Shown piece by piece: positions 45,349 through 53,856 of a stretch of 58,890 nucleotides of DNA. The position numbers were made by a program, and so were the translations under genes. Numbering within the stretch: the first letter of the stretch is position 1; each line of letters begins with the position of its first letter. The notes below the pieces were generated by a model. It did no database searches, was not told the DNA's origin, and worked only from the letters and a program-made list of their open reading frames with translations. The DNA lies in assembly GCF_900102225.1 (NCBI RefSeq), contig NZ_FNBF01000010.1:1-58890 (forward strand), in the 5' to 3' direction. The stretch is from Eubacterium pyruvativorans. Its GTDB lineage: Bacteria > Bacillota > Clostridia > Peptostreptococcales > Anaerovoracaceae.

Positions 45349-46419
45349 TTACGCTTCTGCCGGCGGCACATCCGGGTACAGCAGCATCTTTCCCGGCACC
45401 CCGCTCCGGACTGCTTCCACCGCCCTGTCAATGTCCCGCATCGGGTATTTCCCGCCCAGAACATATTCAGACCGGAAATACGGGCCGGCCATGACTTTCG
45501 CGAAATCATCCCAGGTTTTCCAGATCAGCCGCCCGGATATCCCGGTGACTTCCACCTCCCGGTAGAAAACGTCGTTGGCCAGATCCAGATGGATCTCCCG
45601 GGTAGGAAGGCCCACACCCACGAACCGTCCGCCGCTTCGCAGTGCCTTCACCGCCGCAGTGATCGCCTGCTGGGAACCGGTGATGTCGATTGCCGCATCC
45701 GCCCCCCGTCCGCCGGTCATCCGGCGCACAGCCTCTGCTACATCTTCCCGGCCGGCGTTCAGGGTCACATCCGCCCCCATTTTCTCTGCGATGGCCAGTT
45801 TCTCATCGATCAGATCGCAGACGATGATCTGCTGCGCTCCGAAAGTTTTCGCAGTGGCCACGGCGGTGAGTCCGATCGGTCCGCACCCGCTGATCAGCAC
45901 ATTCTTTCCGGCCACTTCCGCTTTCTCCACACCGTGAACACCGGCCCCCATCGGTTCGAACAGTACCGCCGTTTCATCCGGAATGGAAGAATCTTCAATG
46001 ACATAAGTCACATCCCAGCGGACTTTCGCATATTCCGCAAAACCGCCGTCCTGCGACACTCCGAACAGCCGGAGATTCTCACAGATTTGTTCCATGCCGC
46101 TTGCGCACGCCGCACAGTGGTGGCAGGCAATATGGGATTCACAGGAAACCCGGTCCCCCACCTTCCGCTGCGTCACATCTCTCCCCAGGGCCACAATCTC
46201 ACCGCAGATCTCATGCCCCGGAATAAACGGCGCTTTCGCCCAGTTCCGGGTCCATTCGTCCCATTCCATGATGTGCAGATCCGTTCCGCAGAGTGCTGCC
46301 ACGTGAACCCGGATCAATACCTCGTCCGGACCGGGTGCCGGCACCGGCAGATCTTCCCGCCACCGGAAGGGGCCCGGAGCGGCCTCTTCTTTCACCAAGC
46401 CTTTCATATATTCCGTCAT
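45349..46419 (-). CDS. Zinc-dependent dehydrogenase, L-threonine 3-dehydrogenase-like
   Basis: Medium-chain alcohol dehydrogenase of 356 aa. The catalytic zinc site is Cys44, His69 and Glu70 (CGTDLHIMEWDEW, PGHEICGEI). The structural zinc site is Cys99, Cys102, Cys105 and Cys113, and the NAD motif is VLISGCGPIGLTAVATAK. The CGTDxHIxxWDEW segment and the closing MRSG/VRSGxxGK pattern are characteristic of Tdh rather than of sorbitol or butanediol dehydrogenases. Such an enzyme would give 2-amino-3-oxobutyrate from threonine. 2,3-Butanediol dehydrogenase is the main alternative, and would feed acetoin to the following complex. Start at 46419 follows GGAGAGAGGATAGT. Confidence 0.82.
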   Translation of the reverse strand: MTEYMKGLVKEEAAPGPFRWREDLPVPAPGPDEVLIRVHVAALCGTDLHIMEWDEWTRNWAKAPFIPGHEICGEIVALGRDVTQRKVGDRVSCESHIACHHCAACASGMEQICENLRLFGVSQDGGFAEYAKVRWDVTYVIEDSSIPDETAVLFEPMGAGVHGVEKAEVAGKNVLISGCGPIGLTAVATAKTFGAQQIIVCDLIDEKLAIAEKMGADVTLNAGREDVAEAVRRMTGGRGADAAIDITGSQQAITAAVKALRSGGRFVGVGLPTREIHLDLANDVFYREVEVTGISGRLIWKTWDDFAKVMAGPYFRSEYVLGGKYPMRDIDRAVEAVRSGVPGKMLLYPDVPPAEA

Positions 46420-46479
46420 ACTATCCTCTCTCCTGCCTTTCCTTCATCGGGTCCGAGAGCCTCCCGCCCCTCGCCTTGT

Positions 46480-46648
46480 CTGTTATTCTAATGCATTGAA
46501 ATCCGGACACTTCGTAACAAATTATACAGTTATTCTGTTATTTATGAAAATATACAAAAATACATCGTTTCTTCCTGGATCTGGCCTCGAAATGCACCGC
46601 CTGTCCGGCGGCTGAAATGTAGTCTGTTATACATTCTCATGATATAAT
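46480..46648. promoter_or_regulatory. Divergent regulatory region between tdh-like and crp/fnr genes
   Basis: For the tdh-like operon the minus strand has TATAAT (46526-46521) with a poor -35 17 bp away. For the regulator the plus strand has TATAAT at 46643-46648, also without a good -35. The motif CTGTTAT recurs at 46480-46486 (CTGTTATTCT), 46535-46541 within ACAGTTATTCTGTTAT, and 46624-46630. Weak -35 boxes plus a repeated motif suggest activator-dependent promoters, plausibly using the adjacent Crp/Fnr protein. Confidence 0.5.
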
Positions 46649-46694
46649 AAGCGGGTAAGATAGCCGGTACAGACCGAAAAGACAGGGGTGAACA

Positions 46695-47378
46695 ATGGGA
46701 CAGAACATGGTAATTGATGAATCCTGGCAGGTGCTGCGGAAGATTTTCGAGACCCACGGCATCCGGCGAACGTACGAAAAGGACAATTTTATCTTCATGA
46801 AGGCGGAGCAGGCGCAGTACATCGGCTTCATCACCTCCGGACAGGCCCGAACGGTGGTGACCAACAGTGACGGGGATGCGCTCACGCTGTTCTATCTGGG
46901 AGAAAACAATATGATCGGCAGTGAATCTCTGCTGAAGCGGGACGTGTTTCCCGTCATCATCAGTGTACAGGCGATTACGGAATGCACTGTGTACCTGCTG
47001 CCGAAGAAAAAATTCTGGGATATTTTCGAATCCGAAGATCTGTCCAAGGATCTGATCATCCAGCATCTGGTGATGCGTATCACCACCCTGAGTGACTATA
47101 TCGCCTGCTCCCATTTCCGGGACAACCGGAAACGGATCGCCTATTTCCTGCATTCCAATTATATGCTGAACGGGCCGGTTATCAGTCATACCAACGAGCA
47201 GATTGCCGCCATCACCGGCGTCAACCGGGTGTCGGTGAACCGGATCATCAATGCGCTGGCCCGGGACGAAATTCTCCGGCCGGAATACAAGAAAATCGTG
47301 ATTCTGGATGACGAACGTCTCCAGAGCATTTTCGGCTCCCTCAGCCTGTTCGGTGAGGTGGATGTGAAGCAGCAGTAA
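46695..47378 (+). CDS. Crp/Fnr family transcriptional regulator
   Basis: Regulator of 227 aa with an N-terminal cyclic-nucleotide-type beta barrel (YIGFITSGQARTVVTNSDGD, YLGENNMIGSESLL). A long dimerisation helix follows, then a C-terminal winged helix (HTNEQIAAITGVNRVSVNRI). The N-terminus lacks the Cys cluster of true Fnr, and the cAMP-contacting Arg-Ser pattern of Crp is not evident, so the effector is unknown. ATG at 46695 follows GACAGGGGTGAACA. Divergent from the tdh-dehydrogenase operon, which it probably controls. Confidence 0.9.
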   Translation: MGQNMVIDESWQVLRKIFETHGIRRTYEKDNFIFMKAEQAQYIGFITSGQARTVVTNSDGDALTLFYLGENNMIGSESLLKRDVFPVIISVQAITECTVYLLPKKKFWDIFESEDLSKDLIIQHLVMRITTLSDYIACSHFRDNRKRIAYFLHSNYMLNGPVISHTNEQIAAITGVNRVSVNRIINALARDEILRPEYKKIVILDDERLQSIFGSLSLFGEVDVKQQ

Positions 47379-47384
47379 TCGCAA

Positions 47385-47430
47385 GAAAGAGAGGACCCGC
47401 GCCTAAGCGCAGGTCCTCTCTTTCTCTTTT
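47385..47430 (+). terminator. Terminator of the Crp/Fnr gene
   Basis: GAAAGAGAGGACC (47385-47397) pairs with GGTCCTCTCTTTC (47412-47424), followed by TCTTTT, 7 nt past the stop. Confidence 0.85.
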
Positions 47431-47432
47431 CC

Positions 47433-47474
47433 GGATCCCCGGCCCGTGAGCTCAGCTTCCCGAGCCGGGGATCC
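47433..47474 (-). terminator. Second hairpin between convergent genes
   Basis: GGATCCCCGGC (47433-47443) pairs perfectly with GCCGGGGATCC (47464-47474). It lies about 75 nt past the dctP stop on the minus strand. No strong U-run follows (GGAAAAGAG), so its role as dctP terminator is inferred from position. Confidence 0.55.
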
Positions 47475-47549
47475 CTATAATGCGGCAAGAAATATCGCGT
47501 CTTGCATCATAATCAGTTGGTAAATGATTCAGTGTTTCTGATCTCGGAA

Positions 47550-48608
47550 CTACTTCGCGCCGAATGCGGACAGCAGGCTGTCAGCATCTGCCTGCTTCAT
47601 TCCGCCCTTGACCAGTCTCTTCTCGAAAGCAGACCATGTAGGATCGGACAGCTTCTTGAACTGGTTCATCTCAGCATCTGTTGTCTTGTGGAACTTGATG
47701 CCCTTCTTCTCCCACTTAGTCATAACCTTCTTGTCTTCGGAACGGTTCAGCTTCTTCTGGTATGTGCAGGCTGCCTCAGCATCCTTGGAGAGGATATCCT
47801 GTGTATCCTTGTCGAAGCTGTCCCACTTCGCCTTGTTCATTGTGAGGAACAGGCAGTCATAGGAACCGGTCCAGTATGTGCAGTACTTCTGTACTTCCTG
47901 GATGGAGGAAGAATCAGCTGTCGGCAGCGGGTTCTCCTGTCCGTCATATGTTCCTGTCTGCAGTCCTGTGTAAACTTCGGACCAGTTCGCCTTCGTGTAG
48001 TCAGCGCCCCAAGCCTTGTAAGCATCCATCAGTACTGTGGATCCTGCAACACGGATCTTCAGACCCTTCATGTCTGCCGGAGTCTTGATCTCTCTCTTGG
48101 AGTTCGTCACGTGTCTGAAACCGTTTTCACCAACGCCCAGGAGGACAACGCCCTGCTTCTCCAGAGCGCTCTTCAGAGCATCTCCGCCCTTGCCGGCAAG
48201 AGCCTTGTCAGCAGAGGCTGTGCTGTCGAACAGGAACGGCAGGGAAACAACTGCGAACTGCTCGTCCAGTCCGGACCAGATGATGTTCGAATGGAAGGAC
48301 ATGTCTGTCGTTCCGTCGATAACCGCCTGAATACCGGCAACCTGGTCACCGTTGGTCAGCTGGTCGGAAGCATAAAGCTGAATCTTAACCTTACCGTCTG
48401 TGTCCTTCTCAACGTCCTTAGCGAACTTCTTCAGAGCCGTAGCCCATGTGGATGTGTCACCAGCGGAGAACGCAACCTTCAGTGTCGTGGCTTTGGAGCT
48501 TCCGCCGCCGGATGATTTCTTCGTCGATCCGCCGCCGCATGCTGCGAGCATCGCAACGGATACTGTGAGGCAAAGCACAACTGCAAGTACTTTCAATGTC
48601 TTTTTCAT
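47550..48608 (-). CDS. dctP: TRAP transporter solute-binding lipoprotein DctP
   Basis: Extracytoplasmic substrate receptor of a tripartite ATP-independent transporter, 352 aa. A lipoprotein signal peptide with lipobox LAAC and lipidated Cys24 is followed by a Gly/Ser linker. The DctP fold shows WATALKKFAKDVEKDTDGKV, the conserved carboxylate-contacting Arg region GLKIRVAGSTVLMDAYKAWG and the late NRSEDKKVMTKWEKKGI helix. Start at 48608 follows TGGAGGGGAAAA. It is last in the order dctQ-dctM-dctP, and has its own strong promoter. Confidence 0.95.
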   Translation of the reverse strand: MKKTLKVLAVVLCLTVSVAMLAACGGGSTKKSSGGGSSKATTLKVAFSAGDTSTWATALKKFAKDVEKDTDGKVKIQLYASDQLTNGDQVAGIQAVIDGTTDMSFHSNIIWSGLDEQFAVVSLPFLFDSTASADKALAGKGGDALKSALEKQGVVLLGVGENGFRHVTNSKREIKTPADMKGLKIRVAGSTVLMDAYKAWGADYTKANWSEVYTGLQTGTYDGQENPLPTADSSSIQEVQKYCTYWTGSYDCLFLTMNKAKWDSFDKDTQDILSKDAEAACTYQKKLNRSEDKKVMTKWEKKGIKFHKTTDAEMNQFKKLSDPTWSAFEKRLVKGGMKQADADSLLSAFGAK

Positions 48609-48684
48609 TTTTCCCCTCCATAAATACCAGTTATAATTGACGCGATATCATTTTCTGCACCTTGATTAATCTGAATTATCTAAT

Positions 48685-48713
48685 ATTATATGCCTGCCGC
48701 TTCAGGCTGTCAA
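48685..48713 (-). promoter_or_regulatory. Strong promoter of dctP with inverted repeat in the spacer
   Basis: On the minus strand TTGACA (48713-48708) and TATAAT (48690-48685) are separated by 17 bp, both perfect consensus. The spacer is occupied by the inverted repeat GCCTG-aagcgg-CAGGC, a candidate operator. The -35 starts one base beyond the dctM stop codon. Confidence 0.82.
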
Positions 48714-50000
48714 TTATTTACCCAGAATACCGATGGACAGCGCCGGGATGTATGTGATCAGCAGCAGAGCGATGATCAGAACTGCGCAGCACTTCAGCGC
48801 CGGGCGAACCATCTCCGTTACGGATACATTCGGTCTTCCCGGGATCCGGAGTCCGGATGCCACGAACAGGTTGACACCTACCGGCGGTGTAACCTGACCG
48901 ATTGCCAGGTTGACGGTGGCGATGACACCGAATTGAACCAGGTCGATGCCCATGGCCTGTGCAACCGGGAACATGATCGGGATGAAGATGTACATCGCAG
49001 AGTTCGCATCAACGAAGCATCCCGCAATCAGGAAGATGATGTTGATCACCAGCAGGAACACATACTTGTTCGGCATGGCGCCCAGCAGTCCCTGTGCGGA
49101 GGCCGCAATTCCCTGGGTCGTGCAGACATAGGAGAACAGGGATGCGCATCCGATGATGATCATGACAGAACCGGATGTTGTGACGGAATCAACGAAGATC
49201 GACCACAGATTGGACGGCTTGACCTCTCTGTAGATGAACAGACCGACGATGAGTCCGTATACAGCGGATACCGCTGCCGCTTCTGTCGGAGTGAAAATGC
49301 CGCCGTAGATGCCGCCCAGGATAATGACCGGCATCAGGAATGCCCAGAAAGCCTTCACGAAGGACTTGCCTCTGGCACCCCAGCTGGACTTCGCTCTGTG
49401 TGCCTCGATATGAGCCGACTTACATTCCATCTTGATCAGAACAACCAGCGCAACACCCATCAGGATGCCCGGGATGATACCGGCCATGAACAGGTCTCCT
49501 ACCGCAGCTCCTGTAATGGAGGAGTATACGATGAAAGCGATAGACGGCGGAATAACGATGGCGATGGAAGACGCAGCCGCCAGCAGTGTGGTGGCGAAAT
49601 TCGGCTTGAATCCGTCCTTGTCCACCATAGCCGGAACCAGGATGGAGCCCAGCGCCGCAACAGTAGCCGGACCGGAACCGGACAGCGCACCGAAGAAGCA
49701 TGCTACAATGACGGATACGATGGCGATTCCGCCTTTCTTGTGTCCTACGCAGGCATCTGCGAATTCAATCAGTCTGTCGGAAATACCGGCTTTCGCCATG
49801 ATATTACCGGCCAGAACGAAGAACGGAATAGCCAGCAGCAGGAACTTCGCCTGCCCGGAATAAATATTGATTGCAATAATGGAGAGCGGTACTCCCGCAT
49901 ACAGCAGTGTCAGCGCTGCCGAAAGTCCCAGTGCGACAGCAATCGGCACATTCAGAATCAGCATGATGATGAATGAACCAAACAGAACAGCATTAACCAT
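48714..50000 (-). CDS. dctM: TRAP transporter large permease DctM
   Basis: Ion-coupled membrane subunit of the TRAP transporter, 428 aa, with about twelve hydrophobic segments. Family motifs include SSIAIVIPPSIAFIVYSSIT (the GxxxPPS-type loop), LSGSGPATVAALGSI, GIIPGILMGVALVVLI and the repeat-related QVTPPVGVNLFVASG. The start ATG at 50000 shares its first base with the dctQ stop (TAATG), so translation depends on ribosomes finishing dctQ. Confidence 0.96.
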   Translation of the reverse strand: MVNAVLFGSFIIMLILNVPIAVALGLSAALTLLYAGVPLSIIAINIYSGQAKFLLLAIPFFVLAGNIMAKAGISDRLIEFADACVGHKKGGIAIVSVIVACFFGALSGSGPATVAALGSILVPAMVDKDGFKPNFATTLLAAASSIAIVIPPSIAFIVYSSITGAAVGDLFMAGIIPGILMGVALVVLIKMECKSAHIEAHRAKSSWGARGKSFVKAFWAFLMPVIILGGIYGGIFTPTEAAAVSAVYGLIVGLFIYREVKPSNLWSIFVDSVTTSGSVMIIIGCASLFSYVCTTQGIAASAQGLLGAMPNKYVFLLVINIIFLIAGCFVDANSAMYIFIPIMFPVAQAMGIDLVQFGVIATVNLAIGQVTPPVGVNLFVASGLRIPGRPNVSVTEMVRPALKCCAVLIIALLLITYIPALSIGILGK

Positions 50001-50518
50001 TACTTGTCCACCTCCTCTGGTTCACCATGAATCAGTGCATGAATCTGATCGAGTGCGAATTCAAAATAATGCAGGAAGAAACAGATACTGGAGAAAACCA
50101 GTGCGCCTGCGGTGAAGTACCATTCTTTCATACGCAGAACGTCTGTGAGCTTATTCGTTGTGTACAGCATCTCTGTTCTCTGCAGACCATAATGGAAGAT
50201 AAGAATGAAGAAAATAACGCCGATCACTACGTCCAGCAGGTTCAGGATTCTCTTTCCCTTGTCATTAAGTGCTGTATTCAGCAGCGCCATACTGACGAGT
50301 CCGCCGTCCTTGCTTGCCAGCATTGCGGCGCCCATCATGGACATGATAGCGAAGAGATTAATTACAACCTCTTCTGTGAAAGACTATGCGGTCGGCAGGA
50401 TGTACCGGGAAAGTACATTGCCGAACGTCAGGGCAGTAACTGCGACCATCAGAATTACTGTGATGACCTTCTCCAGCATACCCCAGCCCTTCATGAACTT
50501 TTTGTACGCATTGTACAT
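50000..50518 (-). pseudogene. dctQ: TRAP small permease DctQ interrupted by an in-frame amber codon
   Basis: The small membrane subunit required for TRAP transport. Read from the ATG at 50518 (AAAGGGGGTCAATTTC upstream) the frame gives MYNAYKKFMKGWGMLEKVI, a hydrophobic helix (VILMVAVTALTFGNVLSRYI) and LPTA, then TAG at 50386-50384 (codon 45). It continues in the same frame with SFTEEVVINLFAIMSMMGAA and two further helices to the stop at 50000. DctQ proteins normally have W-(T/S)-E-E at this point, so the TAG sits where TGG (Trp) is expected: a single G-to-A change. Everything else is intact (171 codons with the TAG as sense). It is a recent null allele, a sequencing error, or a read-through site. 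Reinitiation at ATG 50344 could keep dctM translated. Confidence 0.85.
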
Positions 50519-50829
50519 GAAATTGACCCCCTTTCCGGTTACGGCGCACAGCGCCTCGCTCGGAAAATTCCAAATTATCACCCGTGACGATGGTACGACT
50601 TCATATTCTGATAACGTCTTCTTCACCGGCTCGTCACATTACACAGATAATTATACTACAATCAGAATTTTTATCTACCTTTTTCACTGCATTGCAGTAA
50701 AGTCTATGTTAATATTCCTGTCCGGGAGAAATGAAATCGTCACGAATCACAATCCGATAATTGGTGCAGAGTACCCGGGTCATTGTCTGGCTCGGGGCAC
50801 TCTGCATATTAACTTGTTGTCAGACGGAA
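50519..50829 (-). promoter_or_regulatory. Gap between second E3 and TRAP genes: hairpin and -10 element
   Basis: No gene. Just past the E3 stop GCAGAGT (50766-50772) pairs with ACTCTGC (50799-50805), with further CCCGGG/CGGGG pairing, but without a clear U-run. On the minus strand a TATAAT (50655-50650) without a good -35 lies about 130 nt before the dctQ start. This may be the regulated TRAP promoter. The rest shows nothing I recognise. Confidence 0.4.
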
Positions 50830-52551
50830 TTACTTTCTCTTCTTCTTTGAAGGAGGCATGTTCATCGGTCTGTCTTCCGCCACACAGGCTGTATCCCGTA
50901 CGGCTTCATAGATCGTCGGATGGGAATGGATCGTCGCAATAACATCATCGATCGTTCCTTCCATATCCATGGCAATGGCTGCTTCTGCAACCAGATCGGA
51001 TGCTCTGGCACCCAGTACGTGGAATCCGAGGATTTCGCCGTACTTGTCATCTACAATGAACTTCATGGTACCCAGGCCGCCGTTTTCGATCAGCGCCTTG
51101 GCATTGGCCGTCAGCGGGAATGTGCCCACATGGTACGGAATGCCCTTCTCCTTCACCTGCTCCTCGGTCAGACCGACGCCGGCAAATTCCGGATTGGAGT
51201 ATACCGCAGAAGGTTCCACGCCGCCGTAATGGGAGTCGCCGCCCATGATATTCTCTGCAGCGACCTCGCCCATGGACATGGCCGTGTGGGCCAGCATCGT
51301 CTTTCCAACACAGTCACCGATGGCCCAGATACCCGGCACATTGGTTTCCTGTCTGTCATTGACTGTGATGCGTCCTCTGTCGTTGGCGATGCCTGCCGCA
51401 TCGATGTTCAGTCCGTCGATGTTCGTTCTTCTGCCGATGGCAATCAGGACTTTCTCCGCTTCATAGGTTTCGGTGGCACCCTTGTGATCCACGGTAACCT
51501 TCACGCCGCCGGCGGTCTTCTCGATCTTCTGCACCATGCACTCCAGATGGATATCCATACCCTGATCCTTCGTCATGATCTTCTCCAGCTGCTGTGCCAG
51601 TTCCCCGTCACATGGTCCCAGAATGCGCGGCAGACCTTCCAGAATCGTGATCTGCGTGCCCATCTCCTGATATGCCGTAGCGAATTCCACACCGATGACG
51701 CCGCCGCCCACAATGATCATGGACTTCGGCTGTGTCTTCAGAGACAGCGCTCCGGTGGAATCAATGACACCTTCCGTGTCCAGTCCCGGAATCGGCGGAG
51801 CGAAATTCTTCGAACCGGTAGCGATGACCGTTGCGTCGAAAGACATGTTCTCTGTGGTTCCGTCTTCCTTCGTCACCTTCACCGTCTTCTTGTCCACGAA
51901 CTCAGCCGTGCCCTTGATGACCTTGACCTTGTTCGCCTTCATCAGCGCCGAAACACCGCCGCTCATTCTGTTGACGATGTATTCTCTCTTCGCCTGAACC
52001 TTGTCCCAGTTCACGCCCTTGAACTCACCTACGACACCGATGTCATCCATCTGCTTGAAGGACGCTGCCACATCGCCGCTGTGTACCAGAACCTTCGTCG
52101 GGATGCATCCGATATTGACGCAGGTTCCGCCCATCTTCGACTTTTCAATGACCGTAACCTTCGCACCCAGCTGGGCCAGTCTCACAGCACAGGTGTATCC
52201 GCCCGGGCCGCCGCCGATGATGCCGACCGTTTCCACGTCGGATTTCTTTGCCGCAGGAGCCGCAGGGGCCGCCGGTGCCGCTGGAGCTGCCGCCGGTGCA
52301 TCAATCTTCTCTCCCGGTGCGCCGATATATGCGATGACACCCTGTACCGGAATATCTTCGCCTTCTTCTGCTACAATTTTCAGCAGAACGCCGTCTTCCT
52401 CCGCTTCCAGATCGTTGGTCAGTTTGTCTGTGGCGATCTTGCAGATGACGTCACCCTTCTTTACTTCATCTCCCTCATGCTTGACCCATTCATCGACGGT
52501 ACCTTCCTCCATCGTCAGGCCCAGCTGAGGCATCTTAACTTCTGTTGCCAT
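50830..52551 (-). CDS. Dihydrolipoyl dehydrogenase with N-terminal lipoyl domain (E3), second complex
   Basis: FAD enzyme that reoxidises lipoamide, 573 aa. It begins with a lipoyl domain (residues 1-80, lipoylated Lys43 in TDKLTNDLEA) almost identical to that of the adjacent E2. An Ala/Pro linker (APAAAPAAPAAPAAPAAK) and a standard E3 follow: GIIGGGPGGYTCAVRLAQLG, redox cysteines in GGTCVNIGCIPTK, VVGGGVIGVEFATAYQEMG and the active-site IHSHPTIYE. Such lipoyl-E3 forms are known from some Gram-positive acetoin and pyruvate dehydrogenases. Last gene of the second complex; start at 52551 with GAGGAATAATCAGA. Confidence 0.95.
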   Translation of the reverse strand: MATEVKMPQLGLTMEEGTVDEWVKHEGDEVKKGDVICKIATDKLTNDLEAEEDGVLLKIVAEEGEDIPVQGVIAYIGAPGEKIDAPAAAPAAPAAPAAPAAKKSDVETVGIIGGGPGGYTCAVRLAQLGAKVTVIEKSKMGGTCVNIGCIPTKVLVHSGDVAASFKQMDDIGVVGEFKGVNWDKVQAKREYIVNRMSGGVSALMKANKVKVIKGTAEFVDKKTVKVTKEDGTTENMSFDATVIATGSKNFAPPIPGLDTEGVIDSTGALSLKTQPKSMIIVGGGVIGVEFATAYQEMGTQITILEGLPRILGPCDGELAQQLEKIMTKDQGMDIHLECMVQKIEKTAGGVKVTVDHKGATETYEAEKVLIAIGRRTNIDGLNIDAAGIANDRGRITVNDRQETNVPGIWAIGDCVGKTMLAHTAMSMGEVAAENIMGGDSHYGGVEPSAVYSNPEFAGVGLTEEQVKEKGIPYHVGTFPLTANAKALIENGGLGTMKFIVDDKYGEILGFHVLGARASDLVAEAAIAMDMEGTIDDVIATIHSHPTIYEAVRDTACVAEDRPMNMPPSKKKRK

Positions 52552-52571
52552 TCTGATTATTCCTCCTTCGG

Positions 52572-53837
52572 TTACAGCAGAATCGACATAGGATCCTCAA
52601 GGATATCCTTGATTGCCTTCTCGAACTTCACTGCCTCTGCGCCGTTGATTACTCTGTGGTCATGAGTGTAGCAGATCCGCATTACCTGACGCTTTTCAAT
52701 CTTGCCTTCCTCATCCATCTGAAGTTCGTCTTCCGTTGCGCAGACACCGAGGATACCGGAATCCGGCTGGTTAATAATCGGGCTGAAGGATTCCACGCCG
52801 AACATACCCAGGTTGGAGATGTTGAATGTGGATCCGTGATATTCTTCTGCTGTCAGCTCGCCGCTCCGGGCTCTGGAAGCCAGGTCCTTGGAAGCCTTGG
52901 ATACCTCTGTCAGCGTCATCTTGTCCGCATCCTTGATGACCGGTGTGATCAGGCCGCCGTCATCCGTGGATACAGCCATACCGATATTCACGTGAGCTCT
53001 CTGGATGTAATTCTTTCCGGCGTAGCTGACCCGTGCTTCCGGATGCTCTCTCAGCGCCTTGGCCACTGCCTTCAGTACCAGATCGTTGACGGAGAACTTG
53101 ATGCCATGGGCTGCGCCGTACTCTGCATTCAGCTTCTTGCGGAATGCCAGCATGTCGGTCACGTCCACCTTCATCACATGGGTAACCGTCGGGATCTCCT
53201 GGGCAGACTGGGTCATTCTCTTCGCAATTGTCCGCATCATACCGGACATCTTCTTCACTTCGTCGCCGTCCTGCAGTTCGATGCCGTCCACCGTCTCCGG
53301 AGCCGGTGCTGCCGCAGGTGCCGGAGCTGCTGCCGCTGCTGGAGCCGCTGCCGCCTTCGCCATCGCAGCTTCGATGTCCGCCTTCACGATCCGGCCGTTC
53401 GTTCCGGAACCGGTGAGACCGGTGTAATCCACGCCGTTCGCTTCTGCGATCTTCTTCGCCAGATGGGAAATCCGGACTCTTCCGCCTGCTGGTGCTGCCG
53501 CAGGTGCAGGAGCCGCTGCCGCAGGTGCAGGCGCTGCAGCTTCCGCCGCCGGTGCCGCTGCTGGAGCCGCATCTGCTGCCGGTGCATCCACCGTTTCCCC
53601 TGCCTGGCCGATGTATCCGAGAATACCCTTCACCGGAACATCTTCGCCTTCCTGTGCGACGATCTTCAGCAGAACGCCGTCTTCTTCCGCTTCGATATCA
53701 TTCGAAAGCTTGTCTGTCGTGATCTTCAGCACGACATCGCCCTTCTTTACTTCGTCACCCTCGTGCTTGACCCATTCGTCTACGGTTCCTTCTTCCATAG
53801 TCAGGCCCAGCTGAGGCATTAAGATTTCTGTTGCCAT
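52572..53837 (-). CDS. Dihydrolipoamide acyltransferase (E2), second complex
   Basis: E2 core enzyme, 421 aa. Lipoyl domain with Lys43 in TDKLSNDIEA, a long Ala/Pro linker, and a peripheral subunit-binding domain (VRISHLAKKIAEANGVDYTG). A second Ala-rich linker leads to the catalytic domain ending THDHRVINGAEAVKFEKAIK. The catalytic His is present, but the usual DG is NG (HRVING), a variant seen in several acetoin-type E2 proteins. Start at 53837 follows GAAGGAGGGTATGAAAGA. The neighbouring E1 genes make an acetoin or pyruvate complex likely. Confidence 0.94.
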   Translation of the reverse strand: MATEILMPQLGLTMEEGTVDEWVKHEGDEVKKGDVVLKITTDKLSNDIEAEEDGVLLKIVAQEGEDVPVKGILGYIGQAGETVDAPAADAAPAAAPAAEAAAPAPAAAAPAPAAAPAGGRVRISHLAKKIAEANGVDYTGLTGSGTNGRIVKADIEAAMAKAAAAPAAAAAPAPAAAPAPETVDGIELQDGDEVKKMSGMMRTIAKRMTQSAQEIPTVTHVMKVDVTDMLAFRKKLNAEYGAAHGIKFSVNDLVLKAVAKALREHPEARVSYAGKNYIQRAHVNIGMAVSTDDGGLITPVIKDADKMTLTEVSKASKDLASRARSGELTAEEYHGSTFNISNLGMFGVESFSPIINQPDSGILGVCATEDELQMDEEGKIEKRQVMRICYTHDHRVINGAEAVKFEKAIKDILEDPMSILL

Positions 53838-53856
53838 TCTTTCATACCCTCCTTCA

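Noticed and set aside
50384-50386. Genome-wide UAG recoding (for example pyrrolysine)
   Set aside because: glgC and thrH end in TAG at the expected family length, so UAG acts as stop; only dctQ has an internal one.
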